From Sphingobium ummariense RL-3 (GTDB lineage Bacteria; Pseudomonadota; Alphaproteobacteria; Sphingomonadales; Sphingomonadaceae): a stretch of DNA of 64,000 nucleotides. A program made the translations under genes and the position numbers. Each line of letters begins with the position of its first letter. The first letter of the stretch is position 1. Shown one piece after another: positions 44,330 to 53,781 of the stretch. Location: positions 1 to 64,000 of the forward strand of contig NZ_AUWY01000123.1 of NCBI RefSeq assembly GCF_000447205.1, read 5' to 3'. The notes beneath the pieces are model-generated. The model worked only from the letters and a program-made list of their open reading frames with translations. It had not been told where the DNA came from and did not search any database.

Positions 44330-44850
44330 GACTTCATCAGGGCCCGCGATCTCGGATCGATCTGGGCCCTGCAGATTGCGAAGATGTTCGGCGCCACCGC
44401 CGTCATCACGTCGTCTTCCGATGAAAAGCTCGAACGGGCGGAGCTATTAGGCGCCGACCATGTCTTGAACTATCGCACCGTCTCCGACTGGGGTAAGGCG
44501 GTGCGTGACAGGACCGGCGGCTGGGGCGTCGATCTTGTGCTGGAAGTCGGCGGCCCGGCCACGATGGCGCAGTCCGCGGAAGCCGTTCGCATCGGCGGCC
44601 ACATCGCCATGATTGAGGGGCTTGCGGGCTATGAAGGCGGCCTTCCCGTTCTGGCGATGATGATGAAGCAGGCGCGAGCGCAGGGATTGATCGTGGGTAG
44701 CCGGAAGCAGCAACAAGACTTTGTACGTGCAATAGATGCCAATGGTCTCCGGCCTGTCATCGACCGACGGTTCCACTGGAAAAGCTGGCAGACGCTTTCC
44801 GGTGCGAGATCACCGGCGGGCATTTCGACAAAATCGGCGTCGAGTGGTAG
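44330..44850 (+). pseudogene. Zinc-type alcohol dehydrogenase (MDR family), C-terminal remnant
   Basis: The NAD-binding half and C-terminus of a medium-chain dehydrogenase: ALQIAKMFGATAVITSSSD, LGADHVLNYR, VDLVLEVGGPATMAQSAEAVR and GLIVGSRKQQQDFVRAID. The N-terminal zinc-binding half is missing. Near 44772 the frame shifts, and the true C-terminus (PLEKLADAF, GGHFDKIGVEW, stop at 44848-44850) continues two bases over. It lies between the two IS110-type elements, so it is probably stranded cargo or a truncated resident gene. Confidence 0.8.
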
Positions 44851-45117
44851 CGGTCGCCCCACCCTTTCTACCGCGATGAGTCGTGACGCTTACAGCGATG
44901 TGCAATGAAGGTTGCTGTCACTTCTTACATCGCTGCTTGGCCGGGGATTGTTTTGTGCCATGCGGCTCACGATGGACTGGCCAGAAAACTGCACGGCCTA
45001 TGTCGCCCACAGCCGGCGTTGCTCTATCGAGCACTCGGCCCCGCGCTATAGTCGCAGCACTGGTCGTTCATGCGGCGGCATGAAATGCAAACGCCGCTCG
45101 CTCAGAGAGTCCATTAC

Positions 45118-46511
45118 TGAACTGATGGGGTGGATGCCCCCTTCATCCGGCATCGTATGATGCCTGACCGGCGCGATGCAGCGCTGGAGATGGAGGAGCA
45201 CATGACCGACGTTCACATTCTCGCGATCGACCTAGCCAAGCGCAGCTTCCAGATCTGCGCCACCGCGGCGGGAGGGGCGGTTCTATTTAACCGGATGATT
45301 TCGCGCGCGAAGCTCGAGACGGTTCCGCGCGAGCAGACACCTTGCATTGTGGCGATGGAGGCGTGCGCGACGAGCCATTTCTGGGGACGGTTTGCGCAAG
45401 GCCTTGGCCACGAGGTGCGGCTGATCCCGCCGATCTACGTGAAGCCGTTCGTCAAACGACAGAAGAACGATGCGGCGGATGCGGCTGCGATCGCCGAAGC
45501 CGCGCTGCGGCCGAACTTACATTTCGTGGCGGTCAAGAGCGCGGAGCATCAGGCCCGCGCAGTCGCATTCCGGACCCACCAGTCCTTTGTCGGGCAGCGC
45601 ACCCAACTGATCAACGCCCTGCGGGGACATCTTGGCGAGTTCGGGCTCGTGGTTGCGCAAGGGCCGACAGGTCTCAAGACCGTCGCTGGCATGATCGACG
45701 ACAACGCGACTGAACTCCCTGACGCTGTGCGCGATATCGTTCGTCTTTACCTCGATCAGATCGCGGTGCTCACGCAGAAGATTGACGATCTGCACTTCAA
45801 GCTGCGCGCCGCGATCAAGGTCGACGACGCGATGCGTCGGCTCTGCACAGTGCCGGGAGTCGGCCCGGTGACCGCGGGTGCGATAATGGCATTCGCACCC
45901 GATTTGCGCGCCTTCGCCAGCGGCCGAAACTTCGCCGCCTGGCTCGGCTTGGTCCCGCGGCAGCGATCGACCGGCGGCAAGACGCGACTCGGCGGCGTAA
46001 GCAAGATGGGCCAGGCCGATATCCGCAAGCTGCTGATTGTTGGCGCGATGAGCAGGATCCGCTGGATCATCCGGCGCGGCGTGTTGCCCGACAGTTGGCT
46101 CGGCCGCATACTGGGGCGCAAGCCGCGCATGGTGGCGGCCGTCGCGCTGGCCAACAAAATGGCGCGCATGATCTGGGCGATGATGACGCGCGAACAGAAT
46201 TACCGGATGGCGTGACGCGCTTGCCCCCCACACAAGGGCGACGCGGGGAGCGCTTAGGGGCTGACAACCCCGACAAGGAGATCGACAGACGATTATGCGG
46301 CAAGGACTTCAATGTTCCAGGGCGAGCAAACCAGGCCCGGCGCTCGAGCAATAAAGCTCTCTGAACCGATGTGGACCTCGTTCTTCGAACTGCATACCGG
46401 CCCGTGGCGAATATCAGGCCACAATATGAGGCCTGACACACGAGCGATAGAAGCGCCAAGCTGTCCCAACCGTCTGAAAATCACCTTGCAAAACTGGGGG
46501 CATCCACACAC
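45118..46511 (+). mobile_element. IS1111-like (IS110 family) insertion sequence, apparently complete
   Basis: The element has a 12-base perfect subterminal inverted repeat: GTGGATGCCCCC at 45130-45141 and GGGGGCATCCAC at 46496-46507. The left terminus TGAACTGATGG is defined because the truncated copy at 46512-46671 shares sequence up to exactly that point. About 280 bases of non-coding sequence follow the transposase, as is usual for this group, whose right end guides recombination. No target duplication is expected. Confidence 0.8.
45202..46215 (+). CDS. IS110-family transposase (intact)
   Basis: A 337-residue DEDD recombinase: Asp in LAIDLAKRSFQ, Glu in IVAMEACATSHFW, the acidic pair in KNDAADAAAIAEA, then the C-terminal transposase-20 domain with VPGVGPVTAGAIMAF and the Ser-bearing RQRSTGGKTRLGG. 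GGAGGAGC precedes the ATG at 45202. It appears undamaged, unlike the copy at 43155. Confidence 0.93.
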   Translation: MTDVHILAIDLAKRSFQICATAAGGAVLFNRMISRAKLETVPREQTPCIVAMEACATSHFWGRFAQGLGHEVRLIPPIYVKPFVKRQKNDAADAAAIAEAALRPNLHFVAVKSAEHQARAVAFRTHQSFVGQRTQLINALRGHLGEFGLVVAQGPTGLKTVAGMIDDNATELPDAVRDIVRLYLDQIAVLTQKIDDLHFKLRAAIKVDDAMRRLCTVPGVGPVTAGAIMAFAPDLRAFASGRNFAAWLGLVPRQRSTGGKTRLGGVSKMGQADIRKLLIVGAMSRIRWIIRRGVLPDSWLGRILGRKPRMVAAVALANKMARMIWAMMTREQNYRMA

Positions 46512-46671
46512 GCCCTCCCGCAGCGGTGGCGCAGATCTGGAAGCTGCGCTTGGCTAGGTCGATCGCGAGAATGTGAACGTCGGTCATGTGCTCCTCCATC
46601 TCCAGCGCTGCATCGCGCCGGTCAGGCATCATACGATGCCGGACGAAGGGGGCATCCACCCCATCAGTTCA
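46512..46671 (-). mobile_element. Inverted 160-base left-end fragment of the same IS1111-like element
   Basis: The reverse complement repeats the left end of the element at 45118, from TGAACTGATGG through the subterminal repeat (46648-46659) and the first codons of the transposase (MTDVHILAIDLAKRSFQICA), with two or three base differences. It ends abruptly at the right end of the intact element and, on its outer side, abuts the interrupted IS6 transposase. Confidence 0.85.
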
Positions 46672-46673
46672 AA

Positions 46674-46984
46674 CCGCGACAAGCAGGAGGTCAGACGTTG
46701 GGCCAACAACAGGAGTGGAGAACAGCCACCTGCCCTTCCGACGACGAGAGCGAGCCATGCTGCGCTTCAGGCAGATGAAGGCGCTACAGAAGTTCGCCTC
46801 CGTCCACACTAACCTTCACAACCACTTCTCACTGGAACGCCACCTCGTCGATCGAAAGACCTATAAGGAAAGACGCTCGGCCGCCGTGGCCGAGTGGCGG
46901 TCGCTGGCAAGCTAGCCCCCTGGCCTGCCCCACCCGAAGTGCATCCGGTGGAGACGAGTTCGCATTCGACTGACAGCTCCTTCC
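46674..46984 (+). pseudogene. IS6-family transposase, 3' fragment (left copy)
   Basis: The sequence matches the 3' end of the IS6-type copy at 51.4-52.2 kb: KQEV, then a one-base insertion near 46720, then RRRERAMLRFRQMKALQKFASVH, NHFSLERHLVDRKTYK and AEWRSLAS ending at 46915. Similarity continues about 70 bases past the stop (GTGGAGACGAGT and GACAGCTCC), so the right end of the element is retained. The 5' part was removed where the IS1111-like fragment abuts. Confidence 0.82.
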
Positions 46985-47079
46985 TGACCCAAGCTCGACC
47001 GATTTATGAGGCGCGGAACTGTCAGATGACGTCCATCTTTACCGTTGCAAAGGCGGATAGGGCGACCGAAAGAGGGGCA

Positions 47080-48672
47080 ATGAAATACTGGCAATCCTTC
47101 GTTGCAGCCGGCCTTGTTTCCCTTCTAGCTTTTGGAAATCCCAGCCGGGCGCAGTCCTCACCCGCCGAACTGTACGGTGACCTTTTCCGCCGCGTTCAAC
47201 TGGAAAAGCTGTTCCCTGACGGCAAGACCTTTGTCGATGCCGTGCCGCGGTTGGCCCCCGGCGCGGTCATGACGGCCTATCGGCAGCAGCAGCCCCGCGA
47301 CAAGGATGCGCTGCGCGCCTTCGTGCTGCGCCATTTCCGGGTGCCCGGTATCAACGATCATGATGCGTCCAACCTGCGCGACCATGTGCGCGCGCTCTGG
47401 CCGGTACTGGTCCGCCAGCCTGTCGAACGGCAGGCGGGCAGTTCCGAGCTGCCCCTGCCCGCCCCCTTCATCGTTCCGGGCGGACGCTTCCGCGAAATCT
47501 ACTATTGGGACAGCTATTTCACCATGCTGGGCCTCGCGGTCGATGGGCAGCAGCCATTGATCGAAAGCATGCTGGTGGATTTCACCGCCACGGTCGAAAC
47601 CTATGGCCATATCCCCAACGGGATGCGGACCTATTATCTCAGCCGGTCGCAGCCGCCCTTTTATGCGCTGATGTTGGACCTGTCGAAGGATGATACGCCC
47701 GCGATCGCCGCGCGCCGGTTGGCGGCGCTGCGGCAGGAACATGCCTATTGGATGAAGGGCGCTCGCTGCGCCGTCGCGAGCGGCGCATGCGAGCGGGTCG
47801 TGCGAATGCCCGACGGCACGTTGCTCAACCGCTATTGGGACGACAAGGACGCGCCCCGCGACGAATCCTATGCGGAGGATGTGGCCACCGCTGCGGAAGC
47901 CGGCAGCGACAAGGCGACGACCTACCGGCATCTGCGCGCGGGCGCGGAAAGCGGATGGGATTTCAGCTCGCGCTGGTTCGGCGACGGGCGCTCCATCGCC
48001 ACGATCCACACGACGGACATTGTTCCGGTGGATCTCAACAGCCTGATGCTGGCGATGGAGCAACGGATTGAGGTCCGATGCCGCAAGGTGGGCGACACCG
48101 CCTGCGCCACGGAATTTGCCGGGCTGGCGCGCAAGCGCAAGGCAGCGATGGACCGCTATCTTTGGGTCGGCCGAGAAGGGCGCTACGCCGACTGGGACAG
48201 CAAGACCCGCCGTCCCACGCCAGTGCTGTCGGCTGCGACTCTTTATCCCCTGTTCGTCGGTGCGGCCTCCCCCGCGCAGGTTAGCGCGGTCGCCGCGACC
48301 GTGCACGCGAAGCTGCTCGGCCGGGGCGGCCTGCGCACCACGCCCAACCAGACCGGCCAGCAATGGGACCAGCCCAATGGCTGGGCGCCGCTGCAGTGGG
48401 TGGCGATCGACGGACTGGCGCGCAATGGACAGGCGGCCCTGGCGCGAGACATCGCCGGACGCTGGATCGGCACGGTCGCGGCCGCCTATGCCGAAACGGG
48501 TAAAATGCTGGAAAAATATGACGTGGAGGAAAGGAAGCCCGGCGGCGGCGGCGAATATCCGCTGCAGGACGGCTTCGGCTGGACCAACGGCGTGACCAGC
48601 GCGATCCTTGAGCGCTACCCCGACATCGCCACGGATCTGGACCAGGCGGAGACAAGAGCCGCCGCCCAATAG
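47080..48672 (+). CDS. treA: Periplasmic trehalase (GH37)
   Basis: Hydrolyses trehalose to two glucose, in the periplasm. The 530-residue protein has a signal peptide (FVAAGLVSLLAFGNPSRAQ) and both trehalase signatures: PGGRFREIYYWDSYF and QWDQPNGWAPLQW. The frame is open further upstream, but only over the IS6 fragment. It lies between two IS6-type remnants and converges with a TonB-dependent receptor, so it is probably acquired together with that gene. Confidence 0.95.
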   Translation: MKYWQSFVAAGLVSLLAFGNPSRAQSSPAELYGDLFRRVQLEKLFPDGKTFVDAVPRLAPGAVMTAYRQQQPRDKDALRAFVLRHFRVPGINDHDASNLRDHVRALWPVLVRQPVERQAGSSELPLPAPFIVPGGRFREIYYWDSYFTMLGLAVDGQQPLIESMLVDFTATVETYGHIPNGMRTYYLSRSQPPFYALMLDLSKDDTPAIAARRLAALRQEHAYWMKGARCAVASGACERVVRMPDGTLLNRYWDDKDAPRDESYAEDVATAAEAGSDKATTYRHLRAGAESGWDFSSRWFGDGRSIATIHTTDIVPVDLNSLMLAMEQRIEVRCRKVGDTACATEFAGLARKRKAAMDRYLWVGREGRYADWDSKTRRPTPVLSAATLYPLFVGAASPAQVSAVAATVHAKLLGRGGLRTTPNQTGQQWDQPNGWAPLQWVAIDGLARNGQAALARDIAGRWIGTVAAAYAETGKMLEKYDVEERKPGGGGEYPLQDGFGWTNGVTSAILERYPDIATDLDQAETRAAAQ

Positions 48673-48673
48673 C

Positions 48674-48714
48674 AAAGGAGGCCAGACGATCGGATCGTCT
48701 GGCCTCCTTTTTTT
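48674..48714. terminator. Strong bidirectional terminator between trehalase and receptor genes
   Basis: AAAGGAGGCCAGACGATC (48674-48691) and its complement (48693-48710) form an 18-pair stem with a minimal loop, followed by a run of T through 48714. The stem begins with A residues, so the opposite strand also reads a T-run, fitting the convergent genes. Confidence 0.93.
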
Positions 48715-48765
48715 GCGTTTCGCGACAGGGGCGCCGGTCAGCAAACCGGCGCACCCGTCATGCCG

Positions 48766-51168
48766 TCAGAAGCTGTAAGCCGCGCTGAACCGGAAGGACC
48801 GGCCCAGGATCGGGCGCGCCAAGATCGTGCCCGAACCCTGCGACCCGATGATACGCGGATTGCCTTCGGTCAGGCCCAGCTCGTCGGTCAGATTGTTGCC
48901 CGTCACCGCCAGCTTCAGGCGCTGATTGACCTCGACCGAAACGCCCGCGTCCAGCTGGTAATAGTTGGGCAGCAGCTGCGCATTTTCCGGATCGGAGAAG
49001 CGGTCGCCCGTATATTGCAGCGTGGCGAAGATGGACGGGCGGAAATTGCCGACCTCCAGTTCGTAGCTGGGCGTCACGCGCCACATCCACTTGGGTTGCC
49101 GCTGCACGCGGTTGCCCGTATTGTCGATGGTGCCGTTGCCGCTGAAGAAGCCGCGATAGGTGCCGTCGAGATAGGTGCCCGCCGCCGCGATGCTGAAGCC
49201 CGCGAACGGACGGATCACGCCCTCCAGCTCGACGCCGGTCGCCTTCGCGCCGCCGACCGACTCGTTGGGCACGCCGTTGATGATCTGCGTCGTGGCCAAC
49301 CCGTCGAACTTGTTGTGGAACAAGGTCGCATAGAGATTGACCAGCGGGGTCGAGACCTTGAGCCCGCCTTCGTAGGTGTCGACCTTCGAGATCAAGGTCA
49401 GGCCCTCGCGCAGATTATCGAATTGCGGGAAGCTGTTGCCCCGGCTGTAGCGAGCGAAGACGCCGACCTGATTGGTGAAGTCGTAATTGCCACCCACCGT
49501 CCACGACCAGCGCGACCCGCCATAGTCGATGCGGTTGGCGCGGCCCAGCTGGACCGTCCGGTCATAGAGCGTGGCGGCGCTGCCGTCCCGGTCGAACGCG
49601 GCCCCGGACGTGGCGACGTCGCCCGTCACCTCGTGCCGCTGCCAGCGCAGGCCGCCGTCGACGCGCAGCTTGTCGGTGATCTGCAGTTCGTCCACTGCGT
49701 AGAAGGCAATGTCGCGCCCTTCATAACGGCCGCTCACCAGGAAGCTGTCGCCGGAGGTGAAGCCGTCGCGCGTGGCCACGCGGCCGTCGCCCAGCGTCAG
49801 ATTCAGGCGGCGTGCATTGGGTTCCGCCGTCAGCAGCACGTCGTTGCCCAGCGCCCAGGTGTCGCGCGTGGTGTAGTTGGCAAGGTAGAAGCCGCCGGTC
49901 AGCTTGTTGCCGCCCGCGCTGAATTCCAACGCCAGGTCGTTGACGAAGGCGTCGATCCGCTTGCGCACATCCCAGATGCCCGCGCGCATGACTTGCGTTT
50001 CGCCCGGCGCCGCAGCGCCGTCCGATGCGAAGGTCAGGCTGCCCACGGTCGATCCCGCGCCGCCCAGCGCCACCGCCATGTCGGCGGCGCTCATCGGCGC
50101 GTCAGTCGGCACCAAGCCGACCGTGTTGGCCGTGCCCCACAGATAGCTGGCCCGTTCGCGCAGGCGCAGATTATCGACCAGCTCATAATCGAAGCTCAGG
50201 CCCAGATTGCCGATCTTCGCGCCACGCCCGTCCGCCAGGTCGACGGTGCGGCCGGCATTGTTGGTGGTGATGCGTGTATCCCGGCTGGCGAGCGCGCCGG
50301 TGCCATGGTCGAAATTGGCGAACTGGCTGATCTTGCTGCCGTCCTGGACGACCGGGATGGGCAGCAGCCACTGGCCATGATCATTGAGATAGCGGCCGTA
50401 GATGAGCACCGAGCCGCGCCCGTCAAAGTCGTGACGGATGTTCGCGGTCACCTGTCCACCCTTTTCGGCGCGGAACCGCGGATCGCGGATGCCGTTGCCC
50501 TGGGCGTAATAGCCGCCGACCATGAAGGTCGTATCCTGGCTGATCGGGCCGGAAATCCAGGCGTCGCCGCGCACCTCGTCGTAATCGGTGTAGGACAGCT
50601 TGGCGAAGCCCTTCAGCATATCGCCGCCTTCGCGCTGCTGCACGTTGACGGTCAGGCCCGGCTGCCCGTTCGAAAACAGCGAGCCGGTGCCGCCGCGCAC
50701 GGCTTCCACGCGCTCGACGGTCTCGTCGAGGCGGATAAGCTGCGAATTTTCGAGGAAGGACAGGGTTGGCGGCGGGAAGAAGGGAACGCCGCCCAGCTGG
50801 AAGGTGACGAACTGCGCGTCGCCGCCCGACGGATAGCCGCGCACGAAGATGTTCGCGCCATTCTGGCCGCCTGAGCTTTCGGCGCTGACGCCCGGAATGG
50901 TGCGCAGCAGGTCGGCCGTGCTGTTGGGCGCGGCGCGGGCAATCGCCTCGGCGCCAAGGCTGGTCACGGCGAAGGCCGCGTCCTGACGCCGGGTGCCGCC
51001 GCCAGCCGTGCCGACGACGACGATGTCCGCCTGACTTTCGTCGGCAGCGGCTTGGGCGTCGTCCTGCGGCGCGGTCTGCGCGTTCGCGGCCGTGCCGGCC
51101 GCGAAGAGAGCAAAGGGTGTGACACCTGCCAGAAGCCATCTGCAAGCGGATGTACGGTTGGTCTGCAT
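48766..51168 (-). CDS. TonB-dependent outer-membrane receptor
   Basis: An 800-residue receptor that moves a ligand across the outer membrane with energy from TonB. The signal peptide ends AANAQ and is followed by the TonB-box-like DIVVVGT. The plug domain shows TADLLRTIPGVSAESSGGQNG and VEAVRGGTGSLFSNG, and the barrel ends with a terminal Phe (RFSAAYSF). GAGGAC precedes the ATG at 51168. The ligand is not readable; the neighbouring trehalase suggests a disaccharide, but the plug and barrel also resemble siderophore-type receptors. Confidence 0.92.
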   Translation of the reverse strand: MQTNRTSACRWLLAGVTPFALFAAGTAANAQTAPQDDAQAAADESQADIVVVGTAGGGTRRQDAAFAVTSLGAEAIARAAPNSTADLLRTIPGVSAESSGGQNGANIFVRGYPSGGDAQFVTFQLGGVPFFPPPTLSFLENSQLIRLDETVERVEAVRGGTGSLFSNGQPGLTVNVQQREGGDMLKGFAKLSYTDYDEVRGDAWISGPISQDTTFMVGGYYAQGNGIRDPRFRAEKGGQVTANIRHDFDGRGSVLIYGRYLNDHGQWLLPIPVVQDGSKISQFANFDHGTGALASRDTRITTNNAGRTVDLADGRGAKIGNLGLSFDYELVDNLRLRERASYLWGTANTVGLVPTDAPMSAADMAVALGGAGSTVGSLTFASDGAAAPGETQVMRAGIWDVRKRIDAFVNDLALEFSAGGNKLTGGFYLANYTTRDTWALGNDVLLTAEPNARRLNLTLGDGRVATRDGFTSGDSFLVSGRYEGRDIAFYAVDELQITDKLRVDGGLRWQRHEVTGDVATSGAAFDRDGSAATLYDRTVQLGRANRIDYGGSRWSWTVGGNYDFTNQVGVFARYSRGNSFPQFDNLREGLTLISKVDTYEGGLKVSTPLVNLYATLFHNKFDGLATTQIINGVPNESVGGAKATGVELEGVIRPFAGFSIAAAGTYLDGTYRGFFSGNGTIDNTGNRVQRQPKWMWRVTPSYELEVGNFRPSIFATLQYTGDRFSDPENAQLLPNYYQLDAGVSVEVNQRLKLAVTGNNLTDELGLTEGNPRIIGSQGSGTILARPILGRSFRFSAAYSF

Positions 51169-51352
51169 TATTTTGTCCTCCTGTGCCTCCGGCATTCTCG
51201 ATGGAGCCGGATCGCAATCATGCTTGGGAAGTCGTCGTGCGATATCTTCCACTGCCCACTTTGTATCACGGGCGTAACGGCGTCCTGAAGGCTCAATGGA
51301 GCGATCGCAATATAGTTTCGCACCTATTTCAATTCCATAGCCACGTGTGACA

Positions 51353-52250
51353 TTGGTGCATCACAAGGCTCGCACGATGTTGAAGAGGGGGCGGCTGCAT
51401 ACTGGCGACAACGCCCAGATTGATGCCGATGGAGGGCCGCGGATCGTTGACCGACTGAAGGATGGGCATGTCAAAGCAATCGACGGTACGGTAACGGCGC
51501 ACATGAGCAAGCACCCCGCCAGCCCATTCCGGTATTTCAACTCGTCGCCCGAGGTGATCCGCCTAGTGGTGCTGATGTATGCCCGGTACCCGCTATCTCT
51601 TTGGAACGTAGAGGATCTGTTTTTCGAGCGCGGTATCGACATATGTCGTGAGACGGTGCGGCTCTGGTGGAACAGGTTCGGTCCGCTTTTCGCCAGCAAC
51701 GTTCGCCGACAGCGGATCAGCCGGATAAGAGGCTTTCGCCACTGGCGCTGACACCTCGATGAGATGTATGTGAAGATCAACGGCGAGATGGTCTACCTCT
51801 GGCGCGCCGTCGATCATGAGGGCGAGATTCTCGAGAGCTATCTCACGAAAACCCCGCGACAAGAAGGCGACGCTTGCCTTCATGAAGAAGACGCTGAAGC
51901 GGCATGGATCACCTGAAGCGATCACCACGGATGGCCTGCGCTCCTATAGCGCGGCCATGAATAAGCTAGGGAACCGCGGCAAGCAGGAGGTCGGACGCCG
52001 GGCCAACAACAGGGTGGAGAACAGCAACCTCCCCCTCCGACGACGAGAGCGGGCGATGCTCCGCTTCATGCAGATGAAGGCCCTGCAGAAGTTCGCTTCC
52101 GTACATGCCAACCTCCACAACCACTTCTCACTGAAACGCCATCGCGGAGTGGCGGTCGGTCGCGAGCTAGGCCCCTGCCCTTCCCAACCCCGTGCATCCA
52201 GTGGAGACGAGTCCGCGTTAGGCTGACGGCTCCCTCGGCATCTGTCTGGA
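51353..52250 (+). pseudogene. IS6-family transposase, decayed (right copy)
   Basis: Nearly full-length homology: SPFRYFNSSPEVIRLVVLMY, LFFERGIDICRETVRLWWNR, DEMYVKINGEMVYLWRAVD, TTDGLRSY, RRRERAMLRFMQMKALQKFASVH. It is broken by a TGG-to-TGA stop after FRHWR (51749-51751), a one-base insertion in the TKT/RDKKA region near 51854, and a deletion of about 50-60 bases near the 3' end compared with the left copy. Right-end sequence after the stop matches that of the left copy. Confidence 0.85.
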
Positions 52251-52490
52251 CGCGCAACTGATCGCGGTTGCGCTGGGTGCCGATGTGTTCCCCTCCGGCG
52301 TGAAGGAAATCGGCTTCGCCGGCATCACCCTGACGCCCACAGGCCTCGAAAGCCCGCTTCGGCATCTCGCAGGTCTACCGGTGCTGCACTGGCATGGCGA
52401 CACTTACATCCTCCCGAACGGCGCCGTGAACCTCGCATCATCGGCGCTCATCGTGCTGAGCATATTGGCCGACGCATCGAGCGCCCAGAT
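52232..52490 (+). pseudogene. Class I glutamine amidotransferase, truncated
   Basis: An internal piece of a GMP-synthase-like glutamine amidotransferase: GICLDAQLIAVALGA contains the nucleophile cysteine, followed by VKEIGFAGITLTPTG, SPLRHLAG and PVLHWHGDTYILPNGAV. The 5' part ends at the IS6 right end. The 3' part degenerates after LASSAL, before the catalytic His-Glu motif. It looks like a resident gene cut by the insertion. Confidence 0.78.
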
Positions 52491-52509
52491 GCATGGGCGA
52501 TGCCATGGG

Positions 52510-53664
52510 CTATAGAGTAGGCGCGTCCCCCGTCGCTGGCAAAGCCGTCCATTTTTCATCGCCCCCCGCATTGGCGATGACGGTTTCGACGAAGCCCACG
52601 GTTTTCAGACCGTCCTCGACCGAGGGGAACCAGGCTTCACCGCCTCGGATGCGCGCAGCGAAGGCGCGATAGAGATTGGCGAACGCCTCGATATAGCCTT
52701 CGGGATGGCCGCTCGGGGTCCGCAGCAGCGGCAATGTCGAAGGCAGCAAGCCGGGGCCGGCCGCGCGCAGGATTTCAGCGGGCCGATCCAGCCAGCGCAG
52801 GATCAGCGTGTTCGGCTCCATCTGAGACCATTCCAGCCCCCCATGTTCGCCATGGATGCGCAGCTTCAGGCCGTTTTCGTCACCCGCCGCGACCTGCGTC
52901 GCCTTGAGGATGCCGCGCGCGCCATTGTCGAGGCGCAGCAGGACATTGACGTCGTCGTCGAGCCGGCGCCCCTCGACATGAATGCTAAGATCGGCGCAGA
53001 TTTCGCTGACGCGCAGGCCCGAAACATGCTCGGCGAGGTGGAAGGCATGCGTGCCGATATCGCCCAGGCAACCGCCCAGGCCCGCACGGGCGGGATCGGT
53101 GCGCCATTCGGCCTGCTTATTTCCGTCGCGGTCGATTGCCCGGCTGAGCCAGCCCTGCGAATATTCGACCTGCACCAGCCTTATCCTGCCAAGGTTGCCG
53201 CGCGCGACGCGTGCCCGCGCCTCCTCCACCAGCGGATAGCCGCTATAGGTGAAGGCGAGGCCGAAATACCGGCCCGACCGGGCGGCCGCGGCTGCAATCC
53301 TGCGCGCTTCGGCCAGATCGAGCGCCATGGGCTTTTCGCAGAAGACGTGGAAGCCCGCGTCGAGCGCCGCGATCGCCATCGGCGCGTGAAGATGATTCGG
53401 CGTCACGATCGACAGGGCATCGATCCGCTCGTCCGCCGGCAGCGTCCGTTCCCCCGCCAGCAGCGCGTCGCACGAATCATAGGTGCGGGCCGGGTCGATG
53501 CCCAGCGCCTCGCCCGATCGCCGGTTGCGATCCGCATCGCCGCTGAAGGCACCGGCGACCAGCCGCCAGTCGCCGTCCAGCGCCGCCGCGGCGCGGTGGA
53601 TCGCCCCGATAAAGGCGCCTTCGCCGCCGCCGATCATGCCCAGACGCAACGCTTTTCCCGCCAT
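52510..53664 (-). CDS. Gfo/Idh/MocA-family oxidoreductase
   Basis: A 384-residue NAD(P)-dependent sugar dehydrogenase/reductase. The Rossmann motif [16 protein letters not shown] is at the N-terminus, the catalytic-lysine motif FCEKPMAL is near 112, and the second-domain [18 protein letters not shown] holds the conserved Asp/His pair. In the context of this locus it could reduce a 3-keto sugar back to the parent sugar, as ThuB-like enzymes do; that role is inferred. It is transcribed divergently from the cytochrome gene, across a likely LacI operator. Confidence 0.9.
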   Translation of the reverse strand: MAGKALRLGMIGGGEGAFIGAIHRAAAALDGDWRLVAGAFSGDADRNRRSGEALGIDPARTYDSCDALLAGERTLPADERIDALSIVTPNHLHAPMAIAALDAGFHVFCEKPMALDLAEARRIAAAAARSGRYFGLAFTYSGYPLVEEARARVARGNLGRIRLVQVEYSQGWLSRAIDRDGNKQAEWRTDPARAGLGGCLGDIGTHAFHLAEHVSGLRVSEICADLSIHVEGRRLDDDVNVLLRLDNGARGILKATQVAAGDENGLKLRIHGEHGGLEWSQMEPNTLILRWLDRPAEILRAAGPGLLPSTLPLLRTPSGHPEGYIEAFANLYRAFAARIRGGEAWFPSVEDGLKTVGFVETVIANAGGDEKWTALPATGDAPTL

Positions 53665-53739
53665 CCCCTTCTCCTTTTCCCATCAGTACCGACAGACCGT
53701 TCATTCTGCCTCTTGATCTTCCGGTCATATTAGAACAGT

Positions 53740-53751
53740 TTACCGGTAAAT
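53740..53751. promoter_or_regulatory. LacI-type operator in the divergent promoter region
   Basis: TTTACCGGTAAA is a perfect 12-base palindrome with the central CG typical of LacI/GalR operators. It lies between the divergent oxidoreductase and cytochrome genes. A near copy occurs before the receptor gene at 63400-63415, and a LacI-family gene (61566) is in the same locus. Confidence 0.65.
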
Positions 53752-53781
53752 TCCACCAATAGACAAGGCGGAGAGTCGAGG

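Noticed and set aside
44851..45117. A gene in the gap before the IS1111-like element
   Set aside because: Short frames on both strands show no start context or conserved motif; the stretch reads as non-coding scar sequence.
48760..50874. 704-residue open frame on the plus strand across the TonB receptor
   Set aside because: Antisense to a receptor with signal peptide, plug and terminal Phe; its translation is low-complexity Arg/Ala/Val.
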